From contig OY992836.1 in NCBI GenBank assembly GCA_963921425.1, positions 1,999,825-2,063,824 on the forward strand: 64,000 bases of DNA. Reading direction: 5' to 3'. Both the position numbers and the translations under genes were made by a program. Below the pieces are notes generated by a model, which was given only the letters and a program-made list of their open reading frames with translations, was not told the origin of the DNA and ran no database searches. Position 1 is the stretch's first letter. Each line of letters begins with the position of its first letter. This document shows positions 34,632-44,679 of this stretch, piece after piece. Source of the stretch: Dryas octopetala (taxonomy: Eukaryota; Streptophyta; Magnoliopsida; Rosales; Rosaceae).

Positions 34632-37173
34632 TGTTGTATGTTTTCCTAGAGCAAATTAAATAACCTTTTCTGAGCTCTAGGTTAACTCGCAAGTGCACGA
34701 ATCGCTAAGTAGCAAAGCTTACAAATACGAGGTCGATCCCACAGGGAATTGTACTAGTGTACGATTACTAACTCAATTAAATTCAATTAACTCAACTCTA
34801 ACTCACACACGCAAATGGGGGGTTTTGATTGGTTTTTGAGACTGGAAAAGACTAACAGATAAATGACAAAACTTTAAAATAACAACTGAATGAATTTGGA
34901 TAAAACAATGATAAAGAAACACTAGGGGTCAGAATCCACCACTAGCATACCATTCACTCTACTATGGATATTAACAATCAATAGATGAACATGTTGACAA
35001 AGTTCGTCTACTAAAAGGTTTGGCTAGTCACTTTTAGCAATTACTCCCCTTACTGTGCATAAACTAAGAGCTTCTTGGGCCTTCCTTAGCCAGTTAACTT
35101 GCATGTTCCCTAGTTCTAAGCTAAGGCAGCTGTTACCCATGCAAGAGTCGTTACGATCTGTGAGAGTGACAAACACATAGCGCATGGCTCCAAATTAATG
35201 TACTGTATGTCATCTATGATCTCTTTTCTCATGAATATTATCTTAGGATACCCACTTGTTGCCTATTGAAACTATCATCCTTTCGAGCTTATTTAATTTC
35301 ACAACAGATATCTAGATGCATGCAACCTAAGGTGATCAGTCAAAGATGCGAAGCAAATAGATTCAATTTAAACAGAGATCCAAGATTTGTCAACATATAA
35401 ACAATCAAAATATTAATAATCCATAGTAAAAGTGAACAACAATGCTAGGGCTTCATCCTAGCCCTAGCCCAATATTCAGCTACACATAATTAAATTCACA
35501 AATAAATAATGTATGATTAAAATAATGAAAATAAAAGAAAGGGAGAGAGATCAAGCCGGGGCAGCAAGGTGGAGGTGCGGCTGCAATGGTGGTGCGTAAT
35601 GGGGCTGCTCGGCCTTGGGCTCCACGGCGAGGAGGCTGAGGTGCTCGGCAAGGTGGCAGCAAGGTGGTGATGGCGTGGCTGCTGGAGGTGGCTGCGGCTT
35701 GGTGGCGCAACTTGGTGGTGGTGGCTGCGGCTTCACTTGATCCTCCTTCTTCAGTTCAGCACAAAATAAAAGAAAGCACACAAGAAAAGGTGGCTGCTAG
35801 GTTCGGCCACAAAAGAAAAGAAGAAGAATAAAAAGGAAGGGAGAGAAGGTGGCTGCGGCACAAGAAAAATAAAGAAAGAGATGGTGGCTGCTAGGGTTTG
35901 CTTCAGAAAAATAAAAGAAAGAGAAGGAGGCTAGCTAGAGTTTCTGAAAATTAAAGAGGAGAGACAACACTTCAGAACAGAACCCCTTTTCTGATTTTTA
36001 GAGATATATTTATAGAGGGAAGTGGGGCTGAGATTTCTCTTTCTCTTCAATGTGGGATAAGTGCATTCCTTGCACACCAAGGCTTATAATTTTCGGCCAA
36101 GCATGGGCCTTGGGCTGATTTGGGCTCTTTTTGGGCGTAACTCCTTTTTCAGCTCGCGGAACTGCTGCGCTACCTCCACTAAAATGGCCATATCTTGAGC
36201 TAGAAAACTCGGAATCGAAATCCGTAAAATTCCCTGCGAAGCTAACATCCGTAGCTTTCCAACCATATATGGCATGACATCTGATTCGATCTGTAGAAAT
36301 ACAGAATCACTGTCGAAATTTAGTGTCTAGTTTCCAGGGTTTTGACTTTTTCTTCAGCTAGGATTTCTTGGGCTTTGGCATGTGGGCTGCATGACTTGGG
36401 CTTAAGTGACTCACACCAGCCCCCTAGGGTTTTGCGCATGGCTGATAGGCTTGGGCTGGCGTATGGACTTCCTCTTGGGCTGGCGCATGCATGCATGCAT
36501 GGCCCCTTCAGATTTCGGCATTGCATAGGCCCATGACCCATTTGACTTGTTGACTTTGTCATAGTTGACCCTTGACCATTAACTTTGACTTCCCATCTTG
36601 CCCCTCATCTCCATTTGAATTTGAATTCATTTCTTCCCTCCATTTATTCCCATGGATGTCCACCACCTTCTAGAAGCTTCAGGAACCTTGACTTTGTGGA
36701 GTTGACTTTGACCAACATTTCCTAGTGCAACTAGGATTTCTTGTAAATGAAGGATTCCTTATCCATTTCGACTTCTCGTAATGACCATAATGCCCCTGGG
36801 GTCTCCTAATGTGACTAGGGCTCCTTTCCCTAGTTGGGTTAGGTTTCCTAATTCAACCAGGATTTCCTGTTCCAATCGGGATTTCTCATTTCTGGCTCCG
36901 CAATGATGGTTCTGAACTTGATGTTTCCTAGTGTGACTAGGAATCCTCATTTGACTAGGATTTCGGCCCCTTTCCTGGTTTGACCAGGATTTTACTCGTT
37001 TTCCTAGTTTGACTAGGAAATGTCTAAAAATGGTCCTTTTGGCTTCTTTTCTCTTCTCTGCTCATTTTATCTTATAAAAACAAAAACAAACTAACAACAC
37101 ACAAAATATCGAGTTCTTGCACTCTGAGTTAGGGAGTTAGTATCATAAAATAGTGTAAAATGAGCACTCAACA
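34632..37173 (-). repeat. E1 5' LTR
   Basis: 2542 bp, same termini as 3302-5843; TATA at 36007-36014 (minus). The U3 motif array lies at about 36712-37020. TSD GTGGC follows at 37174-37178. Confidence 0.97.
36712..37020 (-). promoter_or_regulatory. Quasi-palindromic CCTNGT..ACNAGG array in E1 U3
   Basis: Repeated 15-mers such as CCTAGTGCAACTAGG, CCTGGTTTGACCAGG and CCTAGTTTGACTAGG, spaced about 15-50 bp. The same array is in every B LTR (for example 42119-42430) but absent from E2. It may bind a dimeric factor; that is inference. Confidence 0.55.
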
Positions 37174-37178
37174 GTGGC

Positions 37179-38339
37179 GTGGCTGCAAGGAAGGACACCC
37201 TTAAGCCGCAAGTCCTAGCTCACCATAGCCGTGAGCCAATTGCTTGTGCAAGGTGCCTTCTCTTCCTTGTCTTGCCGCAGCCCCTTCCCCTTGCTTCTTT
37301 TGATTTTCGTTCTAGTTTTCTATTTTATTGTTGGATTATGCTTCTGACTTTATTTAATTAAGTTTCTGAATTTATTTAGTGCATAGTTCTGATTTCTTTT
37401 AGTTTATGCACTTTGATTTAGTTGTTTAGTTTATGTTTTTAGTTTTGCGTTTCTGATTTCCTTTTGCAAGCATGAATTGGGATTTTGTTTATTGTTGCTG
37501 TTTTTATTTATTTAAATTAAGTATGTAGGTTAGTTATTCTATCTTGCATGTTAGTCGTAGGTCGATTAATGGATTTGCATGTTCTAACAAATCGTTTATC
37601 CGTCTCTTGGTCTGTTAGTTTGATGTTTGCATGTATTAAATTTCCACTATCTATTAGAACCCGTCACTAGTTGTTTGCATCCTTTGACTGGCCACCTTAG
37701 GGTAACTGCATCTAGTTTATTTGTTAGGTTTAGCTGTGAAATAGTCAAAGACACTAAACCACAAGTAACAAGGGAATAAGGGATTATTCTTGGTAGTGGG
37801 GTTGGGCGACCTCTATAAGGAAATAGTCAAAGCTTATATGTTGTGCATGTTTGACGTTCTCACAAATCTTAATGACTCCTGCATGGGTAACAGCTGCCTT
37901 AGCTTGAACTAGGGAACATGTAGGTTAACTGGCTAAGGAAGGCCCAAGAAGCTCTTAGTTTATGCATTAGGAGAACAATTGCGAGAAAGTAACTAGCCAA
38001 ACCTTTTTAGCAGTCAAACTTTAATATGTTGTGTTCAAATTAACTGTCATTAGCCTTGGATGGTTATTGCATGCTTATCTGATTTGAAACTGAAAACTTA
38101 ACATTGCAAGATAGAATAAAGTGTGTGTGCGTGTGGTGATGTGTGCGTGTGTTCCATCTTTCCAAAACCCCCCATTTAGTTATTCTAGTGATTAATTGCA
38201 TTGATTTATTGTATATTAACCATTCCCTGTGGGATCGACCTCGTGCTTGTACGCTTTGCTACTGATGCGATTCGTGCACTTGCGACTAAACTTAGAATGA
38301 GATAATTGCTTATTTTGTTCTAAGAAAACACAATCAACA
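37179..38339 (+). repeat. S1: solo family-B LTR, part 2 (R, U5)
   Basis: Continuation of 2117-3301 after E1. It contains the conserved U5 block with CCCTGTGGGATCGACC near 38225 and ends ...CACAATCAACA, then TSD ACCAT. No PBS follows, supporting solo-LTR status. Confidence 0.93.
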
Positions 38340-38344
38340 ACCAT

Positions 38345-39064
38345 GCGCATTGGGCTTGGGCTGCTAGGGTATGGCGCATGCATGCATGCATGGCCCCTCT
38401 TGACTTTCGGCATGACCTAGGCCCAAGACCCATTTGACTTGTTGACTTGTCATCTTTGACGCTTGACCATTGACTTTGACTTCCCATTTTGCCCCTCATT
38501 TCCATTTGAATTTGAATTCATTTCTTCCCTCTATTCATTTCCATGGATGTCCACCACCTTCTGGATGCTTCTGGAACCTTGACTTTGTAGAGTTGACTTT
38601 GACCAACATTTCCTAGTGCAACTAGGATTTCTTGTAAATGAAGGATTCCTTATCCATTTCGACTGCTCGTAATGACTATATTGCCCCTGGGGTCTCCTAG
38701 TGTCATTAGGACTCCTTTCCCTAGTAGGGTTAGGTTTCCTAGTTCAACCAGGATTTCCTGTTCCAATCAGAATTTCTCATTTCTGACTCCGCAATGATGG
38801 TTCTAGACTTGATGTTTTCTAGTGCGACTAAGAATCCTCATTTGATTAGGATTTCTGCACTTTTCCTGGTTTGACCAGGATTTCACTTGTTTTCCTAGTT
38901 TGACCAAGAAATGTCCCAAAATGGCTCCATTTGCTTCATTTTCTTATTTCTGCTTCATTTGATCTGAAAATACAAAAAAAAGACAAGAAACACAAAATAT
39001 CGAGTTCTAACACTCTAGGTTAAGGAATTAGTATCATAAAGTGATGCAAAATGCACACTCATCA
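38345..39064 (-). repeat. S2: solo family-B LTR, part 2 (U3 start)
   Basis: Minus strand TGATGAGTGTGC from 39064 downward, with the CCTNGT..ACNAGG array and TTGAC boxes. TSD TAACC follows at 39065-39069. Confidence 0.92.
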
Positions 39065-39069
39065 TAACC

Positions 39070-40364
39070 CTAGCTGCTGCCACAAGAAACCCTATCCTTG
39101 CCTCTCAAGCATTACACCTCTATAAATATATCTTATACCTTCAGAACTAAAGACCCTTCTCCTAGTTTATTTTTCAGTGTTCATTAGTTTTAATTTTCAG
39201 AAAGTTAGAGAGAGAGAGAGCTGAAATTCAGAGAGAGTTAGAGAGAGAAAGTGGTGTGACAAGCAAGAGAGAGAAGGAATCAGCCCTTGCCGCAAGCCCT
39301 AGCTCACCTTGCCGTGAGTTCCTCCAGCTTGCTAGGTGCTTTCTTCTTCTTCTCTTCTTGCCGCAGCCACCATTGTGATGTATCTCTTGATTTTTGTTTT
39401 TCTTTTCATCTAGAATTCTGATTTTATGTTTAGTTTATGCTTCTGATTTTATATTAGTTTGTGTTTCTGAATTTTGCATTAGTATGAATTGGGATTTTGT
39501 TATTTGTTTCTGTTTTTCTTTAATTAATTTAATTATGTAGGTTTATTTATTCTATCTTGCATGTTAGTTGTAGGTTGATTATTGGATTTGCATGCTTTAA
39601 CAAATCGTTTATCCGTCTCTTGATCGATTAGTTTGATGTTTGCGTGTATTAAATTTCCATTATCTATTTGAACCCGTCACTAGTTGTTTGCATCCTTTGA
39701 CTGGCCACCGTAGGGTAATTGCATCTAGTTTATTTGTTAGGTTTAGCTGTGAAATAATCAAAGACACTAAATCACAAGTAACAAGGGAATAAGGGATTAT
39801 TCTTGGTAGTGGGGTTGGGCGACCTCTATAAGGAAATAATCAAAGCTTATTTGTTGTGTATGTTTGACGTTCTCATAGATCTTAATGACTCTTACATGGA
39901 TAACAGTTGCCCTAGGGTAGGCCTAACAAAGCTCTTAGCGAACATGTAAGTTAACTGATTAAGGAAGGCCCAAGAAGCTCTTAGTATATGCATTTGGAGA
40001 ACAATTGCGAGAAAGTAACTAATCAAACCTGTTTAGCAGTCAAAATTTAATCCATTGTGTTTGAATTAATTGTCATTAGCTTTGGATGGTTATCGCATGC
40101 TTATCTGATTTGAAACTTTAAACTTAACATTGCAAGATAGAATAAAGGGTGTGTGCGTGTGGTGAAGTGTGCGTGTGTTGCCATCTTTCCAAAACCCCCC
40201 ATTTAGTTATTCTATTGATTAATTGAATTGATTTGTTGTTTATTAACCATTCCCTATGGGATCGAGCTCGTGCTTGTACGCTTTGCTACTGATGCGATTC
40301 GTGCACTTGCAAGTATACTTAGAATGAGATATGCTTTTATTTTGTTCTAAGAAAACATTCAACA
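39070..40364 (+). repeat. S3: family-B LTR, right fragment
   Basis: Continues 1-589: TATAAATA at 39121-39128, GA-rich tract at about 39207-39225, U5 block, end ...CATTCAACA at 40364. Followed by GATGG and the tail of another B LTR rather than a PBS, so S3 is inserted into the E5 5' LTR. Its matching TSD would lie left of the window. Confidence 0.88.
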
Positions 40365-40605
40365 GATGGCTGAAAGCTTAACATTGTAAGATAGGGTAAT
40401 AATGGGTGTGTGCGTGTGTTTCCATCTTTCCAAAACCCCCCATTTAGTTATTATATTGATTCATTGAATTGATTTGTTGTGTATTAACCATTCCCTGTGG
40501 GATCGACCTCGTGCTTGCATGCTTTACTACTGATGTGATTCGTGCACTTGCGAGTATACTTAGAATGAGATGTGTTTTTATTTTGTTCTAAGAAAACAAT
40601 CAACA
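40365..40605 (+). repeat. E5 5' LTR, U5 end
   Basis: About 240 bp matching the last part of the B LTRs (GTGTGTGCGTGTG, CCCTGTGGGATCGACC, GTGCACTTGCGAGT, AATCAACA), directly followed by a PBS. The rest of the LTR is left of S3, outside the window. Confidence 0.88.
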
Positions 40606-40611
40606 AGTTTT

Positions 40612-40629
40612 TGGCGCCGTTGCCTGGGA
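40612..40629 (+). other. PBS of E5, tRNA-Asp with one mismatch
   Basis: TGGCGCCGTTGCCTGGGA, one base off the tRNA-Asp complement. The leader runs to 40735, where E4 is inserted. Confidence 0.88.
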
Positions 40630-40735
40630 ATGGTGTCTAATATCAATGAATTTATTTGATTAATCATTAGAATTATGATATATTAGTTAGATTTATTTTT
40701 GGTTAGTTTTTAGTCTAAATAAATGCTATGACTTT

Positions 40736-41964
40736 TGATGAGTGTGCATTTTGCATCACTTTATGATACTAATTCCTTAACCTAGAGTGTTAGAACTCGC
40801 TATTTTGTGTTTCTTGTCTTGTTTTTGTGTTTTCAGGTCAAATGAAGCAGAAATGAGAAAAAGAAGCAAATGGAGCCATTTTGGGACATTTCCTGGTCAA
40901 ACCAGGAAAACGAGTGAAATCCTGGTCAAACCAGGAAAAGTGCAGAAATCCTAGTCAAATGAGGATTCCTAGTCACACTAGGAAACATCAAGTCTAGAAC
41001 CATCATTGCGGAGCCAGAAATGTGAAATCCTGATTCAAACAGGAAATCCTGGTTGAACTAGGAAACCTAACCCAACTAGGGAAAAGAGTCCTAGTGACAC
41101 TAGGAGACCCCAGGGGCAATATGGTCATTACGAGAAGTCGAAATGGATAAGGAATCTCTCATTCTCAAGAAATCCTAGTTGCACCAGGAAATGTTTTTCA
41201 AGGTTCCAGAAGCTTCCAGAAGGTGGTGGAAATCCATGGAAATGAATGGAGGGAAGAAATGAATTTGAATTCAAATGGAAATGAGGGGCAAAATGGGAAG
41301 TCAAAAGTGGAGGGCCCATGGGCCCTAGGGATGCCGAACCAAGTGGGCCATGCATGCACATGCATGGGCCCAAACCCTAGCAGCCCAAAAGCCACACGCA
41401 AGGAGGAAGATGGCAGCCCATGCATGCGCATGCATGCCATGCAAACCCTAGCAAGACAAGGGGCCATGCGCAAGCCTAAAGTGACAAGCCCAAGGTGGAA
41501 GCCCATGGAGTGAAACCCTAGCCCATCTTGTGCAAGCTACTGAAGCCCAACATGGAAGCCCAACATGCAAGCCCAAAGCCCAAGACTACCAGCCCAAACA
41601 CCAAGGAGGGACCCTAGCTAGGCTAGGCGTGAGCCACTCAAGCCCAAAAGGGAGCAGCCCATCACGCCAAGGCCTGATCAGCTAGCCCTAGCTGAAGCCG
41701 CAAGGCACTAGGAGAGCAAACCCTAGCCAGCCGCAACTTGCTCTTCCTTGCCTCTCAAGGAAGGCTTCTCCTATTTAAATCCCCTCATTCAGACTTTTAG
41801 AGAACATTATTTTCTCTCCTCCTCCAGCCGAAATCACTCTCTCCCCCTTCTAGTTTTATTTTTCTGTTTTAGGGTTTTAGTTTCAACTTTTATTTCTCTT
41901 GTAAGGTGAGCCGAATTCAGAGAGAGACTTAGAGAGAGGGTGGCGTGACAAGTGAGAGGGAAGG
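40736..41964 (+). repeat. E4 5' LTR, part 1 (U3, promoter)
   Basis: TGATGAGTGTGC start; motif array; RY and telo-box words; weak TATA TATTTAAA at 41772-41779; donor-like AAG/GTGAGCC near 41905. Cut by E3 at 41964 (TSD GAAGG), just after the GA-rich stretch. Confidence 0.93.
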
Positions 41965-42118
41965 TGATGAGTGTGCATTTTGCATCACTTTATGATACTA
42001 ATTCCTTAACCTAGAGTGTTAGAACTCGCTATTTTGTGTTTCTTGTCTTGTTTTTGTGTTTTCAGGTCAAATGAAGCAGAAATGAGAAAAAGAAGCAAAT
42101 GGAGCCATTTTGGGACAT

Positions 42119-42430
42119 TTCCTGGTCAAACCAGGAAAACGAGTGAAATCCTGGTCAAACCAGGAAAAGTGCAGAAATCCTAGTCAGATGAGGATTCCTA
42201 GTCACACTAGGAAACATCAAGTCCAGAACCATCATTGCGGAGCCAGAAATGTGAAATCCTGATTCGAACAGGAATTCCTGGTCGAACTAGGAAACCTAAC
42301 CCAACTAGGGAAAGGAGTCCTAGTGACACTAGGAGACCCCGGGGGCAATATGGTCATTACGAGAAGTCGAAATGGATAAGGAATCTCTCATTTCCAAGAA
42401 ATCCTAGTTGCACCAGGAAATGTTTTTCAA
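42119..42430 (+). promoter_or_regulatory. CCTNGT..ACNAGG array in E3 U3
   Basis: About nine imperfect inverted 15-mers, for example CCTGGTCAAACCAGG twice, CCTAGTCACACTAGG and CCTAGTGACACTAGG, spread over 310 bp and ending about 550 bp upstream of the TATA-like box. Also present in E4, S1, S2, S3, E1 and E6. Confidence 0.6.
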
Positions 42431-43116
42431 GGTTCCAGAAGCTTCCAGAAGGTGGTGGACATCCATGGAAATGAATGGAGGGAAGAAATGAATTTGAATT
42501 CAAATGGAAATGAGGGGCAAAATGGGAAGTCAAAAGTGTAGGGCCCATGGGCCCTAGGGATGCCGAACCAAGTGGGCCATGCATGCACATGCATGGGCCC
42601 AAACCCTAGCAGCCCAAAAGCCACACGCAAGGAGGAAGATGGCAGCCCATGCATGCGCATGCATGCCATGCAAACCCTAGCAAGGAAGAGGCCATGCGCA
42701 AGCCCAAAGGTGACAAGCCCAAGATGGAAGCCCATGGAGTGAAACCCTAGCCCATCTTGTGCAAGCAACTGAAGCCCAACATGCAAGCCCAAAGCCCAAG
42801 ACTACCAGCCCATGCGCCAAGGAGGGACCCTAGCTAGGCTAGGCGTGAGCCACTCAAGCCCAAACCCAAGCAGCCCAACACGCAAGGCCTGATCAGCTGG
42901 CCCTAGCTGAAGCCGCAAGGCACTAGGAGACCAAACCCTAGCCAGCCGCAACTTGCTTTCCTTGCCTCTCAAGGGAAGCTTCTCCTATTTAAACCCCCTC
43001 CATTCAGACTTTGAGGCATTCATTCTTTCACCCACACTCCAGCCGAAATCACTCTCTCCCTCCTAGCTTTATTTTTCTGTTTTAGGGTTTTAGTTTGAGA
43101 CTTTTATTTTCTTGTA

Positions 43117-43126
43117 AGGTGAGCCA
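43117..43126 (+). promoter_or_regulatory. Candidate 5' splice site in E3 leader
   Basis: TAAG/GTGAGCC about 130 bp downstream of the TATA-like box, matching the plant donor consensus. A 3'-splice-like ATTAG/GTGTG lies at 44666-44671, nine bases before the gag ATG. Splicing would remove most of R-U5 and the PBS from the translated RNA. Not proven. Confidence 0.4.
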
Positions 43127-44502
43127 ATTTCAGAGAAAGGTTTAGAGAGAGGGTGGCGTGACATTGAGAGGGAAGGATCACCCGCTGCCACAAGCCCAAG
43201 CTCACCTTGCCGTGAGCCAATTGCTTGTGCTAGGTGCCTCCTCCTTCTTCTCTCCTTGCCGCAGCCCCCATTTGTTGCACCTCTGATTTTTGTTTTCCTT
43301 TTCCTTTTAGTTTCTATTGTTATTGTTGGATCATGTTACTGATTTTATTAAATTAATTTGCTGGTTTAATTCAGTTGTCTTTTTATTTATTTTATAGCTT
43401 TGGTTCTGATTTTAGTTAGTTGTTATTTAATCTTTGCAATCTGATTTTATTTAGTTATCTCTTTATTGCTTTTAATTCATGTTGCTGATTTCCATTTGTT
43501 TACGCTTTTAGTTTCTTTAATTTTGCGTTTCTGATTTCATTTAGTTTATGCACTTTAAATTAGTTGTTTAGTTTATGCTTCTAAGTTTATTTAACTTGCG
43601 TTTCTGATTTCCGTTAACAATCATGAATTGGGATTTCATTTATTTGTTGCTGTTTTCTTTTATTTATTAGTTTTAATTATGTAGGTTAGTTATTCTATCT
43701 TGCATGTTAGTCGTAGGTTGATTAATGGATTCGTATGCTTTAACAAATCGTTTATCCGTCTCTTGGTCTGTTAGTTTGATGTTTGCACTTATTAAATTTC
43801 CACTATCTATTAAAACCCCCGTCACTAGTTGTTTGCATCCTTTGACTGGCCACCTTAGGGTAATTGCATCTAGTTTATCTGTTAGGTTTAGCTGTGAAAT
43901 AGTCAAAGACACTAAACCACAAGTAACAAGGGAATAAGGGATTATTCTTGGTAGTGGGGTTGGGCGACCTCTATAAGGAAATAGTCAAAGCTTATATGTT
44001 GTGCATGTTTGACGTTCTCATAAAACTTAATGACTCCTGCATGGGTAACAGCTGCCCTAGCTTGAACTAGGGAACATGTAGGTTAACTAGCTAAGGAAGG
44101 CCCAAGAAGCTCTTAGTTTATGCATTAGGAGAACAATGGCGAGAAAGTAACTAGCCAAACCTTTTTAGCTGTCAAACTTTAATATGTTGTGTTCAAATTA
44201 ACTGTCATTAGCCTTGGATGGTTATTGCATGCTTATCTGATTTGAAACCGAAAACTTAACATTGCAAGATAGAATAAAGTGTGTGTGCGTGTGGTGATGT
44301 GTGTGTGTGTTTCCATCTTTCAAAACCCCCCATTTAGTTATTCTAGTGATTATTTGCACTGATTTGTTGTATATTAACCATTCCCTGTGGGATCGACCTC
44401 GTGCTTGTACGCTTTGCTACTGATGCGATTCGTGCACTTGCGAGTAAACTTAGAATGAGATAATTGTTTATTTTATTCTAAGAAAACACATCAACAAGTT
44501 TT

Positions 44503-44520
44503 TGGCGCCGTTGCCAGGGA
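44503..44520 (+). other. PBS of E3, tRNA-Asp with one mismatch
   Basis: TGGCGCCGTTGCCAGGGA, 17 of 18 bases complementary to tRNA-Asp, six bases after the LTR. Confidence 0.9.
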
Positions 44521-44679
44521 ATGGTGTCTAATATCAATGAATTGGTGTAATTAGTCATTAGAATTAGGTTATATTAGTTAGATTTCAGTTTTTGCTAATT
44601 TTTAGTTTTTAATAAATGCCATGCCTTTATTTGCATTCTTTCTACTGATTGTGTGTTTTCTCTTGATTAGGTGTGTTTT

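Larger units (their letters stand above)
3302..37173 (-). mobile_element. E1: family-A Athila-like LTR retrotransposon, interrupted by E2
   Basis: Complete but defective Ty3/Gypsy element of about 12.35 kb without its insert. It has two 2542-bp LTRs (34632-37173 is 5', 3302-5843 is 3'), a tRNA-Asp PBS, a gag-pol gene with one frameshift, a 3' noncoding region and a PPT. TSD GTGGC lies at 3297-3301 and 37174-37178. E2 sits in its 3' noncoding region (TSD GGTAA at 6703-6707 and 28222-28226). The LTR pair looks nearly identical by eye; the one difference noticed is g/a in the stretch near 4110 versus 35440. Insertion is therefore recent despite the broken gene. Host sequence is solo LTR S1. Confidence 0.96.
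41965..44496 (+). repeat. E3 5' LTR
   Basis: 2532 bp. The U3 array of CCTNGT..ACNAGG words is at 42119-42430; CATGCATG/RY, GGGCC and AAACCCTAG words lie at 42540-42960; weak TATA TATTTAAA is at 42986-42993; a GA-rich R leader follows. U5 holds the conserved blocks, and the end is ACACATCAACA. About 1.5 kb lies between TATA and the LTR end. Confidence 0.96.

Noticed and set aside
42119-42430. CRISPR-like spaced repeats
   Set aside because: Repeats are short, degenerate and irregularly spaced within a plant LTR; a promoter array is the better reading.
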